From positions 144,286 to 208,285 of the forward strand of contig NZ_JAIXTC010000018.1 of assembly GCF_027484365.1 (NCBI RefSeq): 64,000 bases of DNA, in the 5' to 3' direction. This DNA comes from Brevundimonas sp. (GTDB lineage Bacteria; Pseudomonadota; Alphaproteobacteria; Caulobacterales; Caulobacteraceae). Shown piece after piece: positions 20,309-31,417 of the stretch (its first letter is position 1; each line of letters begins with the position of its first letter). The position numbers were made by a program, and so were the translations under genes. Below the pieces are notes generated by a model. That model saw nothing but the letters and a program-made list of their open reading frames with translations. It was not told where the DNA came from and made no database searches.

Positions 20309-22101
20309 GCGAGAGCGATACCGTCCTTTCGCATCTCGGTGGCCGCGCCATAGGTCCAGCGGCTGCCGGGGTTCTGTTGCATGACCACGTTCTGATACCC
20401 GCCGAACCCACCGTCCGTCGGGCCGAGTACCCAGCCACGCTGCTCCAGGCCGGCCCGGGCCGCTTGGGACACACCGTTCTCGAGATGCAGGACGCCGACG
20501 CCCTCTGACGGCTGCCCCGTCGGTTCTGATGATCCTTCATGCTGCCAGCGCGGGCTGTCCCCGGCCTCCTGCGGATCGAGGCCGTAGTCGACCATGTTGA
20601 TGATGATCTGGGCCTGGCCCTGGGGCTGCATGCCGCCCCCCATGACGCCGAACGCCATCCACGGATCTCCGTCCTTGCAGGCGAAACCGGGGATGATGGT
20701 GTGGAATGGCCGCTTGCCCGGCGCATAGACGTTCGGGTGGCCGTCGGTCAGGGCGAAAAGCTCGCCCCGGTCCTGGAACATGAAGCCCAACGGTCGTTCG
20801 CCGTCATCGGGCACCAGACCCGATCCCATGCCGCGATAGTTGGACTGAATCCAGCTGACCATCATCCCGTCCCTGTCGGCGACACTGAAATAGGTCGTGT
20901 CGCCCTGCGTCGGCGCATCGCCCGGGAAGGCCCGATCCATGACCCGGTCTGGCCGGATCAACCGCGCCCGCCCGGCGGCATAGGCCTTGGAGTTCAGCCA
21001 CTCGACGGGCGTCTGCGAGAAGCGGTCGTCGGCGAACCATTTCGCGCGGTCCTCGAACGCCAGCCGCTTGGCCTCAGCCTGATGGTGGATAGAGGCCGCG
21101 GTCTGGAAACCCATGCCCTTCAGGTCGAACTGCTCGCAGATATTGAGGATTTGGTTGGTCGCCAGGCCCTGGGTGTTTGGCCCCAACCCGTAGACGTCGA
21201 CACCTCTGTAGTTGGTCTGGATCGGCTCGACCCATTCCGTCCGGTGCGCCGCCAGGTCCGCCCGTGTCATCCATCCGCCGATGCGCCGGAAATAGCGCTC
21301 CATCTGCCCGGCGATCGGCCCCTGGTAAAAGGCGTCGCGTCCGCCCTCGGCGATCAGGCGCAAGGTCCGGCCCAGATGGGGATTGGCGAAAACCTCTCCG
21401 ACGCGCGGCGTCCGACCGCCCGGCGCATAGACGGCCTTGCGGTTTTCGTTCTCCTCGATGACCGTCGAACGGTCGAACCCGGCCATGTTTCGCTCCATGT
21501 ACCAGGCAATGGTCTGGGGCATGGGCACGCCCTGATCGCAGAGCTCGGCGACCGGAAGCAGGACGTCCGCCCAGGGCAGCTTTCCATACCGCTGGTGCGC
21601 GCTCCACCAGGCGTCCACCGTCCCCGGCACATTGACCGTCACCGCGCCGTAGCGCGGCAAATAGCCGTCAATCGCCTTCGACCGCGCCGTCTCCAGCGAC
21701 AGGCCTCGCGGACTGTTTCCCGACCCGTTGAAGCCGACGACCTTCCGCTGGGCCGGGTCCCACAGCATGCAGAAGGCGTCGCCGCCGATGCCGTTGGCGG
21801 TCGGCTCGAGGAAGCCCAGGGCGGCGTTGATGGCGATGGCCGCGTCGATCGCCGAGCCGCCGCGCCTCAGGGTGTCGATCCCGATCAGGGTCGCTGTCGG
21901 ATGCGCCGTCGCCGCCGCGCCGTTCATGCCCCAGACGGTCGACCGCCCCGCAAACGGAGCTCCCGTGATCCGGTCCCCCATGGTCACGCCAGCGAACGGG
22001 TTCTCCGGCGCCGTCTGCAACGACGGCCGGGCCGTCGCGGCTCCGGCAGTCGCCATCAGCGCCCCGGCGGGCAGGGTCGACAGGAAGGTGCGACGGCGCA
22101 T
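20302..22101 (-). CDS. Gamma-glutamyltransferase family protein with Tat-like signal
   Basis: MRRRTFLSTLPAGALMATAGAA...GGSAIDAAIAINAALGFLEPTANGIGGDAFCMLWD...GDTTYFSVADRDGMMVSWIQS. Confidence 0.9.
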   Translation of the reverse strand: MRRRTFLSTLPAGALMATAGAATARPSLQTAPENPFAGVTMGDRITGAPFAGRSTVWGMNGAAATAHPTATLIGIDTLRRGGSAIDAAIAINAALGFLEPTANGIGGDAFCMLWDPAQRKVVGFNGSGNSPRGLSLETARSKAIDGYLPRYGAVTVNVPGTVDAWWSAHQRYGKLPWADVLLPVAELCDQGVPMPQTIAWYMERNMAGFDRSTVIEENENRKAVYAPGGRTPRVGEVFANPHLGRTLRLIAEGGRDAFYQGPIAGQMERYFRRIGGWMTRADLAAHRTEWVEPIQTNYRGVDVYGLGPNTQGLATNQILNICEQFDLKGMGFQTAASIHHQAEAKRLAFEDRAKWFADDRFSQTPVEWLNSKAYAAGRARLIRPDRVMDRAFPGDAPTQGDTTYFSVADRDGMMVSWIQSNYRGMGSGLVPDDGERPLGFMFQDRGELFALTDGHPNVYAPGKRPFHTIIPGFACKDGDPWMAFGVMGGGMQPQGQAQIIINMVDYGLDPQEAGDSPRWQHEGSSEPTGQPSEGVGVLHLENGVSQAARAGLEQRGWVLGPTDGGFGGYQNVVMQQNPGSRWTYGAATEMRKDGIALAY

Positions 22102-22171
22102 GGGCGACTCCTCGGTTGCGAGGGGCGAACCCTATTGCCTCAGGCGATCCTGTGAAGAGGCGTTGTCGCCG

Positions 22172-22861
22172 CTACCCTTCCAGGTCCAGCGAGTAGCCCG
22201 CCGACCGCACGGTGCGGATCGGGTTGGCGCTGTCCTCGACGTTCAGGGCCTTGCGCAGACGGCCGACGTGGACGTCGACGGTGCGGGCCTCGACATAGAC
22301 GTCGGAGCCCCAGACGGCGTCCAGCAGCTGTTCGCGGCTGAACACCCGGCCCGGGTGACGCATGAAATGATCCAGCAGGCGGAACTCGGTCGGGCCCAGA
22401 TGGACCTCCTTGCCCGAGCGGCGCACCCGGTGGGCGACACGGTCGATGATGATGTCACCGTGGCCGACCCGGTCGTCGGCCAGACCCGGCCGGATGCGAC
22501 GCAGGACCGCGCGGATGCGGGCGATCAGTTCGGTCATCGAGAAGGGCTTGGTCAGATAGTCGTCGGCTCCGGTGTCCAGCCCGCGCACGCGGTCCGATTC
22601 CTCGCCCCGCGCCGTCAGCATGATGACCGGCAGGTTGCGCGTCTCGGGACGTCCGCGAATGCGACGGCATACCTCGATGCCCGACACCTTCGGGAGCATC
22701 CAGTCCAGCAGGACCAGATCCGGCTGGCGCTCGTCGATCTGGACCAGCCCCTCTTCGCCGTCGGCGGCCACGACGACGTCGTAGCCCTCCTTTTCGAGGT
22801 TGTACTGAAGCAGGGTCGCGAGGGCGTCCTCGTCTTCCATCACCAGGATATAAGGCTGCAC
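22172..22861 (-). CDS. phoB: Phosphate regulon response regulator PhoB
   Basis: ILVMEDEDALATLLQYNLEKEGYDV...LVLLDWMLPKVSGIEVCRRIR plus winged-helix C-terminus; last gene of the pst operon. Confidence 0.93.
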   Translation of the reverse strand: MQPYILVMEDEDALATLLQYNLEKEGYDVVVAADGEEGLVQIDERQPDLVLLDWMLPKVSGIEVCRRIRGRPETRNLPVIMLTARGEESDRVRGLDTGADDYLTKPFSMTELIARIRAVLRRIRPGLADDRVGHGDIIIDRVAHRVRRSGKEVHLGPTEFRLLDHFMRHPGRVFSREQLLDAVWGSDVYVEARTVDVHVGRLRKALNVEDSANPIRTVRSAGYSLDLEG

Positions 22862-22897
22862 GTCTCAGTCTCCGTCGTCGTCGTCGTCAGCGCGCCG

Positions 22898-23635
22898 TCA
22901 GTTCGTCGGCGGGGTCGGCAAATGGCTCAGGTCGGAATCCCAGTCTCCCGGCGACGGCGTCCAGCGCGGCCGCTCCCCGGTCATCTCGTCGCCCGTGATC
23001 TCGTAGTGGATGACCTCGGCGATGTTGGTGGCGTGATCACCGATCCGTTCAAGGTTCTTGGCCATGAACAGAAGATGGGTGCAGGCGCTGATCGTGCGCG
23101 GATCGCCCATCATGTAGGTCAGCAGTTCCCGGAACAGGGCGTTGTAGTGCTCGTCGACCTCATCGTCGGACGCCCAGACAGCCAAGGCCCGGTCAATCTC
23201 GGAGGCCGTATAGGCATCCAGCACGTCGCGCAGCCGCATCGACACCAGCTTGCCCATCCGCTCGATCGAGCGGGTCAGGGGCTGCATCGGCTCGGTCTCG
23301 GCCAGGGACAGGGCCCGCTTGGCGATATTCTTGGCCAGGTCGCCTGTGCGCTCCAGATCGACCGACAGCTTCATCGCGGCCAGGGTCTTGCGCAGGTCCG
23401 ACGCCACCGGTTGACGCAAGGCGATCAGGCGGATGGCCTTCTTCTCGATGTCGCGGTGCATCGCGTCGACCTTGGCGTCACGCTCCACGACCGCACGCGC
23501 CAGGGCGATGTCGCGACGGGCCACGGACTCGACGGCGTCGGCCACCTGGGCCTCCGCCAGGCCGCCCATGCGGGCGACCTCTGCGGTCAGCTGGTTCAGT
23601 TCGTCGCCGTAGGCCTTGACCGTGTGCTGGTTCAA
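22898..23635 (-). CDS. phoU: Phosphate signalling protein PhoU (probable TTG start overlapping the pstB stop)
   Basis: [41 protein letters not shown]...[24 protein letters not shown]-type signature. Confidence 0.9.
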   Translation of the reverse strand: MNQHTVKAYGDELNQLTAEVARMGGLAEAQVADAVESVARRDIALARAVVERDAKVDAMHRDIEKKAIRLIALRQPVASDLRKTLAAMKLSVDLERTGDLAKNIAKRALSLAETEPMQPLTRSIERMGKLVSMRLRDVLDAYTASEIDRALAVWASDDEVDEHYNALFRELLTYMMGDPRTISACTHLLFMAKNLERIGDHATNIAEVIHYEITGDEMTGERPRWTPSPGDWDSDLSHLPTPPTN

Positions 23636-24552
23636 CCGAAGCGTCCCGTGATGTAGTCCAGCGTGCGCCGTTCGCGGGGATTCGTGAAGATTTCCTCGGT
23701 GTTGCCGTGCTCGACGAGACGGCCGAGATGGAAGAAGGCGGTCCGCTGCGACACCCGGGCGGCCTGGGCCATCGAGTGGGTGACGATGACGATGCAATAG
23801 CGTTCGCGCAGCTCGTCGATCAGCTCCTCGATCCGGGCCGTGGCGATCGGATCCAGCGCCGAGCAGGGCTCGTCCATCAGGATGACTTCGGGGTTCACGG
23901 CGATGGCGCGCGCGATGACCAGACGCTGCTGCTGGCCGCCCGACAGGCCGGTGCCGGCCGAATGCAGCCGGTCGGCGACCTCGTCCCACAGACCCGCCTT
24001 CTTCAGCGAGCTCTCGACGATGCCGTCGAGCTCGGACTTCGAGGTGGTCAGGCCGTGAATCTTCGGGCCGTAGGCGACGTTCTCGTAGATGGTCTTGGGG
24101 AAAGGGTTGGGCTTCTGGAACACCATCCCGACCTGGGCGCGCAGCAGCACCGGATCGACCGACTTTGCATTGATGTCCTGCTCGTCCAGCAGAATCTTTC
24201 CGGTCACCTTGGCGCCCTGGATGGTGTCGTTCATCCGGTTGATGCAGCGCAGGAAGGTCGACTTGCCGCAACCCGACGGACCGATGAAGGCAGTCACGGT
24301 CTTGTCCGGGATGTCCAGGCTGACGTCAAACAGGGCCTGTTTGTCGCCATAGAAGACCGAGACGTCGCGCGCCGCGATCTTGGTCGGTCCGGTCGGGCCG
24401 GACGGCGACGTCACCTCGGGCACGCGACCGGCAGCCACGCCGGCCGTATCGGCCTGGGACGGACCCTGATCGCCCGTCACGGGCGTGTTGATCGGGCTGG
24501 CGGGTTCGCCGCCCTCACGTCCGTCGGGGGCGCGGAAAAAGGGAAGTTTCAT
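23632..24552 (-). CDS. pstB: Phosphate ABC transporter ATP-binding protein PstB (alternative start at 24573)
   Basis: [21 protein letters not shown]...[43 protein letters not shown]. Confidence 0.94.
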   Translation of the reverse strand: MKLPFFRAPDGREGGEPASPINTPVTGDQGPSQADTAGVAAGRVPEVTSPSGPTGPTKIAARDVSVFYGDKQALFDVSLDIPDKTVTAFIGPSGCGKSTFLRCINRMNDTIQGAKVTGKILLDEQDINAKSVDPVLLRAQVGMVFQKPNPFPKTIYENVAYGPKIHGLTTSKSELDGIVESSLKKAGLWDEVADRLHSAGTGLSGGQQQRLVIARAIAVNPEVILMDEPCSALDPIATARIEELIDELRERYCIVIVTHSMAQAARVSQRTAFFHLGRLVEHGNTEEIFTNPRERRTLDYITGRFG

Positions 24553-24556
24553 TGGA

Positions 24557-25870
24557 TTACCACCGACGTTCAAACCGCCGGCGCAGCAGGATCGCGGCGG
24601 CGTTCATGACGATCATGAAGGCGAGGAGAACCAGGATGGCCGCGGCCGTCCGCTCATGGAATGCGCGTTCAGAGGCGTTCTCCCAGATATAGACCAGCGA
24701 CGGCAGGGCCCCGGCCGGCTCGTCGATCGCGCCCGGGATGCCGGGCACGAAGCTGACCATACCGATCAGCAGCAGCGGGGCCGTTTCGCCGAGCGCATGG
24801 GCCATGGAGATGATGGTCCCGGTCAGCACGCCCGGCATGGCCAGGGGCAGGACGTGGTGGAACACCGTCTGGGTCCGGCTGGCGCCCATGGCGAGCGCGG
24901 CCTCGCGGATCGACGGCGGCACGGCCTTGAGTGCTGAACGGGTGGCGATGATGATGGTCGGCAGAGCCATCAGGGCCAGCACCAGACCACCCACCAGGGG
25001 CGACGAACGCGGCAGGTGCATCCAGTTGATGAACAGGGCCACGCCCAGCAGGCCGTAGACGATCGAAGGAACGGCCGCGAGATTGTTGATGTTGACCTCG
25101 ATCAGGTCAGTGATCCGGCCCTTCCTCGAGAATTCTTCCAGATAGACAGCCGCTCCGACGCCGAGCGGAATGGCGATGCCGGCCGTGACCAGCAGCATCA
25201 GGGCCGATCCGACCACCGCGCCGAGGACGCCGGCCAGCTCCGGCTCGGTGGAATCGCCATTGGTGAACAGAAGGGTGTTGAAGGTGGTCGAGACGTGACC
25301 TCCGGCCTTCAGCTCGTCCAGCCAAGCCATCTGCGCGTCGCTGACACGCCGCTGATCCGCGGCCGTTTCGCGGGTGATCTCGCCCTTGTAGTAAAGGTCC
25401 GCCTCGTCCGAGACCGGCGCGGTGATTTCCACCGTACGGCCGATCAGCGACGGGTCGTTGCGGACCAGCTCGGCGGCGCGGAACTTCAGTTCCGATGACA
25501 ACAGCGAGCGATACGCCGTTGCCTTCGTGCCCCGCGCATCGTCCGTCTCGCCGAGCCGCGCCAGTTGCTGCTGTGCGACCATTTGCTGGAAGTTGGTGCC
25601 CTGGGGATAGGCGCGGTCGATGCGCGCGGGATCCAGGTAGACCGACACGGTCAACTGATTGGCGTAGAAGGCCGTGTGACCCTGTTCGATGATCCGGCCG
25701 AGCAGCAGAAGCAGGAATCCGATCGCCACCGAGACGGCCAGAATCCCGTACAGCTTGAAGCGTCCCTCCCGGGCATAGCGCTGCTTCAGTCCACGCTGCA
25801 GGCGAGCGGCGCGCGCGGGATCCTCGGCCGCCAGACGGGCCCACATCTTGTCCGCGCCCGTGTCAGTCAT
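24557..25870 (-). CDS. pstA: Phosphate ABC transporter permease PstA
   Basis: [35 protein letters not shown]...[39 protein letters not shown]. Confidence 0.93.
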   Translation of the reverse strand: MTDTGADKMWARLAAEDPARAARLQRGLKQRYAREGRFKLYGILAVSVAIGFLLLLLGRIIEQGHTAFYANQLTVSVYLDPARIDRAYPQGTNFQQMVAQQQLARLGETDDARGTKATAYRSLLSSELKFRAAELVRNDPSLIGRTVEITAPVSDEADLYYKGEITRETAADQRRVSDAQMAWLDELKAGGHVSTTFNTLLFTNGDSTEPELAGVLGAVVGSALMLLVTAGIAIPLGVGAAVYLEEFSRKGRITDLIEVNINNLAAVPSIVYGLLGVALFINWMHLPRSSPLVGGLVLALMALPTIIIATRSALKAVPPSIREAALAMGASRTQTVFHHVLPLAMPGVLTGTIISMAHALGETAPLLLIGMVSFVPGIPGAIDEPAGALPSLVYIWENASERAFHERTAAAILVLLAFMIVMNAAAILLRRRFERRW

Positions 25871-27302
25871 ACTGTTCCCGATAGGTCTGGACGATGCGCT
25901 GGGCGACGATGTTGAGCAGCAGGGTGACGAGGAACAGGGTCAGTCCGAGGCCGAAGGCGGCGAGCGTCTTCGGGCTGTCGAACTCCTGATCGCCGGTCAG
26001 CAGGGTCACGATCTGGACGGTCACGGTGGTCACGGTGTCGAGCGGATTCAGGGTCAGGTTCGCGGCGAGGCCCGCGGCCATGGTCACGATCATGGTCTCG
26101 CCGATGGCCCGGGACATGGCGAGCAGCAAGGCGCCGGCAATGCCCGGCAGGGCGGCCGGCAGCAGCACCCGCTTCACCGTTTCGGACTTGGTCGCCCCCA
26201 TGGCGTAGGACCCGTCGCGCAGCGACTGGGGCACGGCGTTGATGATGTCGTCCGACAGGGACGAGACGAACGGGATCAACATGATTCCCATGACCGCGCC
26301 GGCGACCAGAGCCATCTGGTTTTGCACCAGCATCAGATACTGCCCAATCCCGTCCAGCGGTCCGCCGACGAGAAGCGCGCCGATGCCGTTGAAGAACTCC
26401 CGGAACGCCGGCCCCACCGTCAGTGCGGCGAAGAAACCGTAGACCACGGTCGGCACCCCGGCGAGGATCTCCAGCACCGGCTTGACCACGCCCCGCGACA
26501 GGGCGCTGGCGTACTCCGAAAGATAGATGGCCGAGAACAGCCCGACCGGCGCCGCCACGACCATGGCGATGATCATGATCAGGAAGGTGCCGGCAAACAG
26601 CGGCACGGCCCCGAAGGCGCCGGACGAACCGACCTGATCGGCGCGGATCGCAATCTGCGGACTCCATTGGGTTCCGAACAGGAACTCGGTGACGGGCACG
26701 GCCTGGAAGAAGCGAAGACTGTCCCAAAGCAGGGAAAACACGATGCCGATGGTCGTCAGGATGGCCACGGCGGAACATGCGAACAGGAGGCCGCCGATCC
26801 AGCCCTCGACCCGATTGCGGGCACGAAGGGTCGGCCGGATTTGCGTCCAGGCGAACAGGCCACCCATCACCGCCGCCAGGATCGCAGCAATGACCCCGCC
26901 CCAGGTCAGGGTCTGATGTACGCGCGCCGAACGCGCCGCCTCCGTCGTCAGGGCTTCAGCCAGTTCGCCCGACCAGACCTGGAAGGCGCGCTGGCCTTCT
27001 CCGGTCAGCCGCGCGTCATTGAAGAAGGCCTCGCGACGGAACTGTTCAAGTTCCTGAACGACGGGCGGCGCGTCGGCCGCCAGCAGGTGGTGGGCGATCG
27101 GAGCGGAGAAGACGCCCGCGAGGATCGTCACGACCAGGGCCGGGACGGCGACCCAGATCATGGCGTAATAGCCGTGCTGTTCCGGGCGCGAATGCGGGTG
27201 CTGACCAGGAAGGGCCGCGGCGCGACGTTGAGCCCGGCCGCGCCCGGCCAGATAGGCGAGCACGGCGAACACCGCCAAGAGAGGAATAACAAGCCAGATC
27301 AT
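25863..27302 (-). CDS. pstC: Phosphate ABC transporter permease PstC
   Basis: IYLSEYASALSRGVVKPVLEILAGVPTVVYGFFAALTVGP...VLLPAALPGIAGALLLAMSRAIGETMIVTMAAG. Confidence 0.93.
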   Translation of the reverse strand: MIWLVIPLLAVFAVLAYLAGRGRAQRRAAALPGQHPHSRPEQHGYYAMIWVAVPALVVTILAGVFSAPIAHHLLAADAPPVVQELEQFRREAFFNDARLTGEGQRAFQVWSGELAEALTTEAARSARVHQTLTWGGVIAAILAAVMGGLFAWTQIRPTLRARNRVEGWIGGLLFACSAVAILTTIGIVFSLLWDSLRFFQAVPVTEFLFGTQWSPQIAIRADQVGSSGAFGAVPLFAGTFLIMIIAMVVAAPVGLFSAIYLSEYASALSRGVVKPVLEILAGVPTVVYGFFAALTVGPAFREFFNGIGALLVGGPLDGIGQYLMLVQNQMALVAGAVMGIMLIPFVSSLSDDIINAVPQSLRDGSYAMGATKSETVKRVLLPAALPGIAGALLLAMSRAIGETMIVTMAAGLAANLTLNPLDTVTTVTVQIVTLLTGDQEFDSPKTLAAFGLGLTLFLVTLLLNIVAQRIVQTYREQYD

Positions 27303-27393
27303 CAGGCCCCGGAGCGCACGCGCGAGAATCAGAGCGTGCTCGGAAATCCGGCCCGTCTCGGCGCGGAACCTGCCCTTGGATGGTCAGCGGATT

Positions 27394-27411
27394 AAGACGG
27401 CTGGATGACAG
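27394..27411 (-). promoter_or_regulatory. Candidate Pho box upstream of pstC
   Basis: Minus strand reads CTGTCAT-CCAG-CCGTCTT, resembling two PhoB half-sites 11 bp apart. Confidence 0.55.
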
Positions 27412-27448
27412 TTCTGCAACGTCGTAAACGACCGACGTTTTTCAACGG

Positions 27449-28849
27449 TCAAGCTGGCTCGGATACGCCCGACGACGCTGTGGCGATCGGGAAATAGACG
27501 CTGAACAGCGACCCGTCGCCAGGCGCGCTTTCGACGGTCATTCCGCCCCGGTGTCGATTGACGATGTGTTTGACGATCGCGAGCCCCAGGCCCGTTCCCG
27601 GCCGCTCCCCGCTCTTCTGGCCCTCGACGCGATAGAAGCGCTCGGTCAGGCGCGGCAAATGCTCGCGCGCCATGCCGGGACCGTAGTCGCGTACCGTCAC
27701 GAGGACGTAGCGCGCACCGGCCTCACGGTCGGGGGTCAGCAGCGACAGCCGCGTCGCGCCCGGCACCCGCGCACCGGCCGCCGACTCGACGTCCAGCCCA
27801 TGCCGAACCGTCAGGTCGACCGTGCCGCCCACCGGGGAGTATTTGATCGCATTGTCCGTCAGATTCTGGATGACCTGAACAATCTCGTCCCGATCGCCTA
27901 TGATTCGCGCGTCGCCGGGCTGGACGTCCAGCAATACGGTGACACCCCGTTCCTGGGACAGGACACTGATCGCGTCGACGACGTCGGACGCCGCGCGTGG
28001 CAGATCCACCTTCCCCGAGGGCGGGATATGCTCGTTCAGCTCGATCCGGCTCAGCGACAGGAGATCCGCGACCAGCCGTCCCATCCGGTCCGCCTGGGCC
28101 GCCATGATGTCGAGAAACTTGTCCCTTGCCTTGGGATCGTCCCGGGCATGTCCCTTCAATGTCTCGATGAAACCGGTCAGCGAGGCCAGGGGCGTGCGCA
28201 ACTCATGGCTGGCGTTGGCCAGAAAGTCGACGCGCATCAGCTCCATGCGTCGCACATCCGTCTCGTCGCGCAGACCGAGCAGGGCCATGGTGGTGCTGTC
28301 CGGCGAGGGCAGCGGTCGCACCCAGGCCTTCCAGTGCCGGGTCCGGGCCCCCGCAGCATTGAAGTCCGTCGTCCGGCTGACCCCGCCGTAAAGAGCCTCG
28401 TCCACGGCTTCGAGCACATTCGGATCTCGGACCGCCGAGACCAGCAGCGCCCCCTCCCGCTGAATGCGCAGCAGATCGCGAGCCGCTCGGTTGGCCAGGA
28501 CGATCCGCCGGCCGGCGATGTCATCAGCCTCCCCGCCGCTGACGATCATGACCGGGTCGTCCAGCGCCTCGAACACGCTGTCGAGCAGACCCGCATCCTC
28601 GGGCGCCGACAGGCTGACGCCCGGAACGACAGCCGAAGCCTCATCCGCGACCTTGCGTGGGGCTCTCAGCCCCATCAGCGTCATGAAGCCGGTGACCGCT
28701 GCCCCGGCGATCAGCCAGGGCGCCGCATCGGGTCGCGCCGACGCCAGGGCCAGCATGATGATCACTGCAACACTGCCCGTAGCGCCGTTGGTCCAGAGTC
28801 TGGAGGTGGCGAGCGGGGCGACGGGGGACGGCGACTCGTCGAACGGCAT
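27449..28849 (-). CDS. phoR: Phosphate regulon sensor histidine kinase PhoR
   Basis: MRVDFLANASHELRTPLASLTGFIETLKGHARDD...GTGLGLAIVKHIVNRHRGG; directly upstream of pstC. Confidence 0.9.
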   Translation of the reverse strand: MPFDESPSPVAPLATSRLWTNGATGSVAVIIMLALASARPDAAPWLIAGAAVTGFMTLMGLRAPRKVADEASAVVPGVSLSAPEDAGLLDSVFEALDDPVMIVSGGEADDIAGRRIVLANRAARDLLRIQREGALLVSAVRDPNVLEAVDEALYGGVSRTTDFNAAGARTRHWKAWVRPLPSPDSTTMALLGLRDETDVRRMELMRVDFLANASHELRTPLASLTGFIETLKGHARDDPKARDKFLDIMAAQADRMGRLVADLLSLSRIELNEHIPPSGKVDLPRAASDVVDAISVLSQERGVTVLLDVQPGDARIIGDRDEIVQVIQNLTDNAIKYSPVGGTVDLTVRHGLDVESAAGARVPGATRLSLLTPDREAGARYVLVTVRDYGPGMAREHLPRLTERFYRVEGQKSGERPGTGLGLAIVKHIVNRHRGGMTVESAPGDGSLFSVYFPIATASSGVSEPA

Positions 28850-28982
28850 GGTGTCGTCGCGCCTCCTTGCCGACGTCCGGCCCTCCTGACGTCTCCCTGT
28901 TTCCTAGAACGAGCAGCCCCGGAAAGGCGAGTGGATTCGAGGATCGGCCGACCGTCACGGCCATAGGCCTGTTTTTTTACCT

Positions 28983-31316
28983 GTGGCCGCCAAAGTGATC
29001 GCCAATGTCAGAGAAGTCGCGCCCTTGAACTGGTTCCTGAACTACCTGGTGGTGCAGCACGACGGACGGCTTACGCTGCTGGCGGCGGCCGTCTGCGTGG
29101 TCGGTCTGGCGACGAGCATTACCCTGATCGGCATGGCGCGCCACAGTACCGAGCGCATGCGTATGGTCTATGGCGCGGCCGCCGGGGTGGTCGGCGGCCT
29201 GGCCGTCTGGGCTACACATTTCCTGGCCATGCTCGGTTTCCGGTCCGAAACCATGATCCGCTATGCAGCCGCCGAGACCCTGCTTTCGCTAGGCATCGTC
29301 ATAGTGGGCATGGTCCTGGGCGTCGCCGTCGCCCTGAACGGAAGTTCGCGGCTGACGAGGGGGCTGGTCGCGGCGCTGGCGTCTTGCAGCGTCATCGCGA
29401 TGCATTTCGTCGGCATGTCAGCGATGCGGATCGAGGGCGGTGTTCTGACCTGGAATATCGGTATCGCGGCCGTGGCGATCGGCGTGAGCGTCCTCCTCGC
29501 GCTCTGCACTGCGCTATGGGTCAAGCGCGATGGCTGGTGGCGCATTCCGGCGAACACCACGTTCGCGGTTCTCAGCGTCGGCGTCCTGCATTTCGGCGGC
29601 ATGGCGGCGGTAACGGTCGTACCGGATTCGAGATCAGTTCTGTCGGCCGGAATGTTGCCGGAGTCGGGCTTGCTGCTGTGGGTTGTCAGCGGCGCGACCC
29701 TGGTGGTCATCGTCGCCGCAATCGTCACAAGCCTGGGTCTGTGGGGACGTTCGACCGCTCTCAATCATCTGCGCGAAGCCATCGACACCATGCCTGACGG
29801 CCTCGGCTTCTACGACGCTGACGACCGGCTGTTGATCTGGAACGCCCGCTATGCCGAGGTGAACTCGGACCTCGCCGCGGCCCTCGCCGTAGGCGTCCGC
29901 TTCCGGGATATGCTCCAGTTGGGGGTCGATCAGGGCCTGTACGAAGAAGCCATCGGCCGGGAAGAGGAATGGATGGAGGAACGGCTCGCCGCCCGCAGCC
30001 GCCTGTCCAACACCAAGGAGCAGCAGATCGCCGGCGACCGCTGGCTGCGCATCCAGGACCGTCGCACCTCAAACGGCGGAATCGTTACGGTTGTCAATGA
30101 CATCACCGATCTGAAGCGCGACGCGAAATCCCTGGCCGAGGCACGGGATGCGGCCGAGGCGGCGAACCGGGCCAAGTCCGAGTTCCTGGCCAATATGAGC
30201 CATGAAATCCGGACGCCGCTGAACGGAGTCATCGGGCTGACCCAGGCCCTGGCCCGCACCGATCTCAACGCCGGCCAGCGCGAGATGCTGGACCTGATCC
30301 AGTCGTCGGGTCACACGCTCCAGACCCTGCTCAGCGACATCCTCGACCTGGCCCGCGTCGAGTCAGGCCGTCTGGAAATCGCCGACGAAGTCTTCGACCT
30401 GAATCGCGCCGTCAACGACGCGGCGCAGCTCTATCGGGAACCGGCGTCGGACAAGGGGCTGCAGTTCTTCGTCGAGATCGAGCCGGAGGCCGCTGTCTGG
30501 GTGCGCGGCGACGTCGTCCGCCTGAAACAGATCCTGACCAACCTGGTGTCCAATGCGGTCAAGTTCACCACCACCGGCTTCGTCAGCCTGACCGCCTGCG
30601 TGGGCAAGGACCGGGTCGGCGCCCCCATCATGCGCTTCACGGTCGAGGATACGGGCGTCGGGTTCGACGCCGCCGCCAAGGCGCGGCTGTTCACCCGGTT
30701 CGAACAGGCTGACGGCACCATCACCCGGCGCTTCGGCGGCACGGGGCTCGGGCTCGCCATCTGCCGTCAGCTGGCGGATATGATGGGCGGCGAACTGGAC
30801 TGCGAGAGCGAGCCCGGCGGCGGCTCGGCCTTCATCCTGACCCTGCCCCTGATCGTGGGCGAAGCCCCGGCAGCGGTCGTCACCCCGGCGGCCGGAACCA
30901 AGGACGCTTCCGCCCGGCGATTGCGCGTCCTCGTCGCCGACGACCATCCGACCAACCGAAAGGTCGTCGAGCTGATCCTGGCGCAGACGCCGGTCGATCT
31001 GGTCCAGGCCGAAAACGGCGCCGAGGCCCTGGACGCCTGCCGCGCCCAGCCCTTCGACGTGGTGTTGATGGACATGCAGATGCCCGTCATGGACGGCCTG
31101 ACCGCCGTGCGCGAAATCCGTCTGCACGAACTGGCCATGGGCCGGGACCGCGCGCCGATCGTCATGTTGACGGCCAACGCCCTGCCCGACCATGTCGCGG
31201 CCGCCAAGGCGGCCGGCGCCGACCGCCACCTGGCCAAGCCGTTCGACGCCGCGGAACTGCTCGCGCTGATGGCCGAGCTCGGCGGTGAGAACCGGCAAAG
31301 CGCGGCGGCGGCGTGA
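28983..31316 (+). CDS. Hybrid histidine kinase: MHYT membrane sensor, PAS, HisKA-HATPase, receiver
   Basis: MHYT-like motifs ATHFLAMLGF / AMHFVGMSAM / LHFGGMAAV; FLANMSHEIRTPLNGVIGLTQ; DVVLMDMQMPVMDGLTAV. Confidence 0.9.
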   Translation: MAAKVIANVREVAPLNWFLNYLVVQHDGRLTLLAAAVCVVGLATSITLIGMARHSTERMRMVYGAAAGVVGGLAVWATHFLAMLGFRSETMIRYAAAETLLSLGIVIVGMVLGVAVALNGSSRLTRGLVAALASCSVIAMHFVGMSAMRIEGGVLTWNIGIAAVAIGVSVLLALCTALWVKRDGWWRIPANTTFAVLSVGVLHFGGMAAVTVVPDSRSVLSAGMLPESGLLLWVVSGATLVVIVAAIVTSLGLWGRSTALNHLREAIDTMPDGLGFYDADDRLLIWNARYAEVNSDLAAALAVGVRFRDMLQLGVDQGLYEEAIGREEEWMEERLAARSRLSNTKEQQIAGDRWLRIQDRRTSNGGIVTVVNDITDLKRDAKSLAEARDAAEAANRAKSEFLANMSHEIRTPLNGVIGLTQALARTDLNAGQREMLDLIQSSGHTLQTLLSDILDLARVESGRLEIADEVFDLNRAVNDAAQLYREPASDKGLQFFVEIEPEAAVWVRGDVVRLKQILTNLVSNAVKFTTTGFVSLTACVGKDRVGAPIMRFTVEDTGVGFDAAAKARLFTRFEQADGTITRRFGGTGLGLAICRQLADMMGGELDCESEPGGGSAFILTLPLIVGEAPAAVVTPAAGTKDASARRLRVLVADDHPTNRKVVELILAQTPVDLVQAENGAEALDACRAQPFDVVLMDMQMPVMDGLTAVREIRLHELAMGRDRAPIVMLTANALPDHVAAAKAAGADRHLAKPFDAAELLALMAELGGENRQSAAAA

Positions 31317-31378
31317 ACGGCAAAAACTCGGCGACGTGAACCGCCGAGACCGCCAATTCGAGCCGTCTCGAACGGCAA

Positions 31379-31410
31379 AGGCCGCCGACACTGCGAAGCG
31401 TCGGCGGCCT
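31379..31410 (-). terminator. Hairpin between the convergent MHYT kinase and aceA-linked genes
   Basis: aggccgccgac...gtcggcggcct, 11-bp perfect stem; the T-tract is weak. Confidence 0.5.
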
Positions 31411-31417
31411 GGTCCTT

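Noticed and set aside
22898-24271. 457-aa ORF as a PhoU fusion
   Set aside because: The N-terminal part is an alternative frame of pstB; PhoU homology begins at [14 protein letters not shown] with a TTG overlapping the pstB stop.
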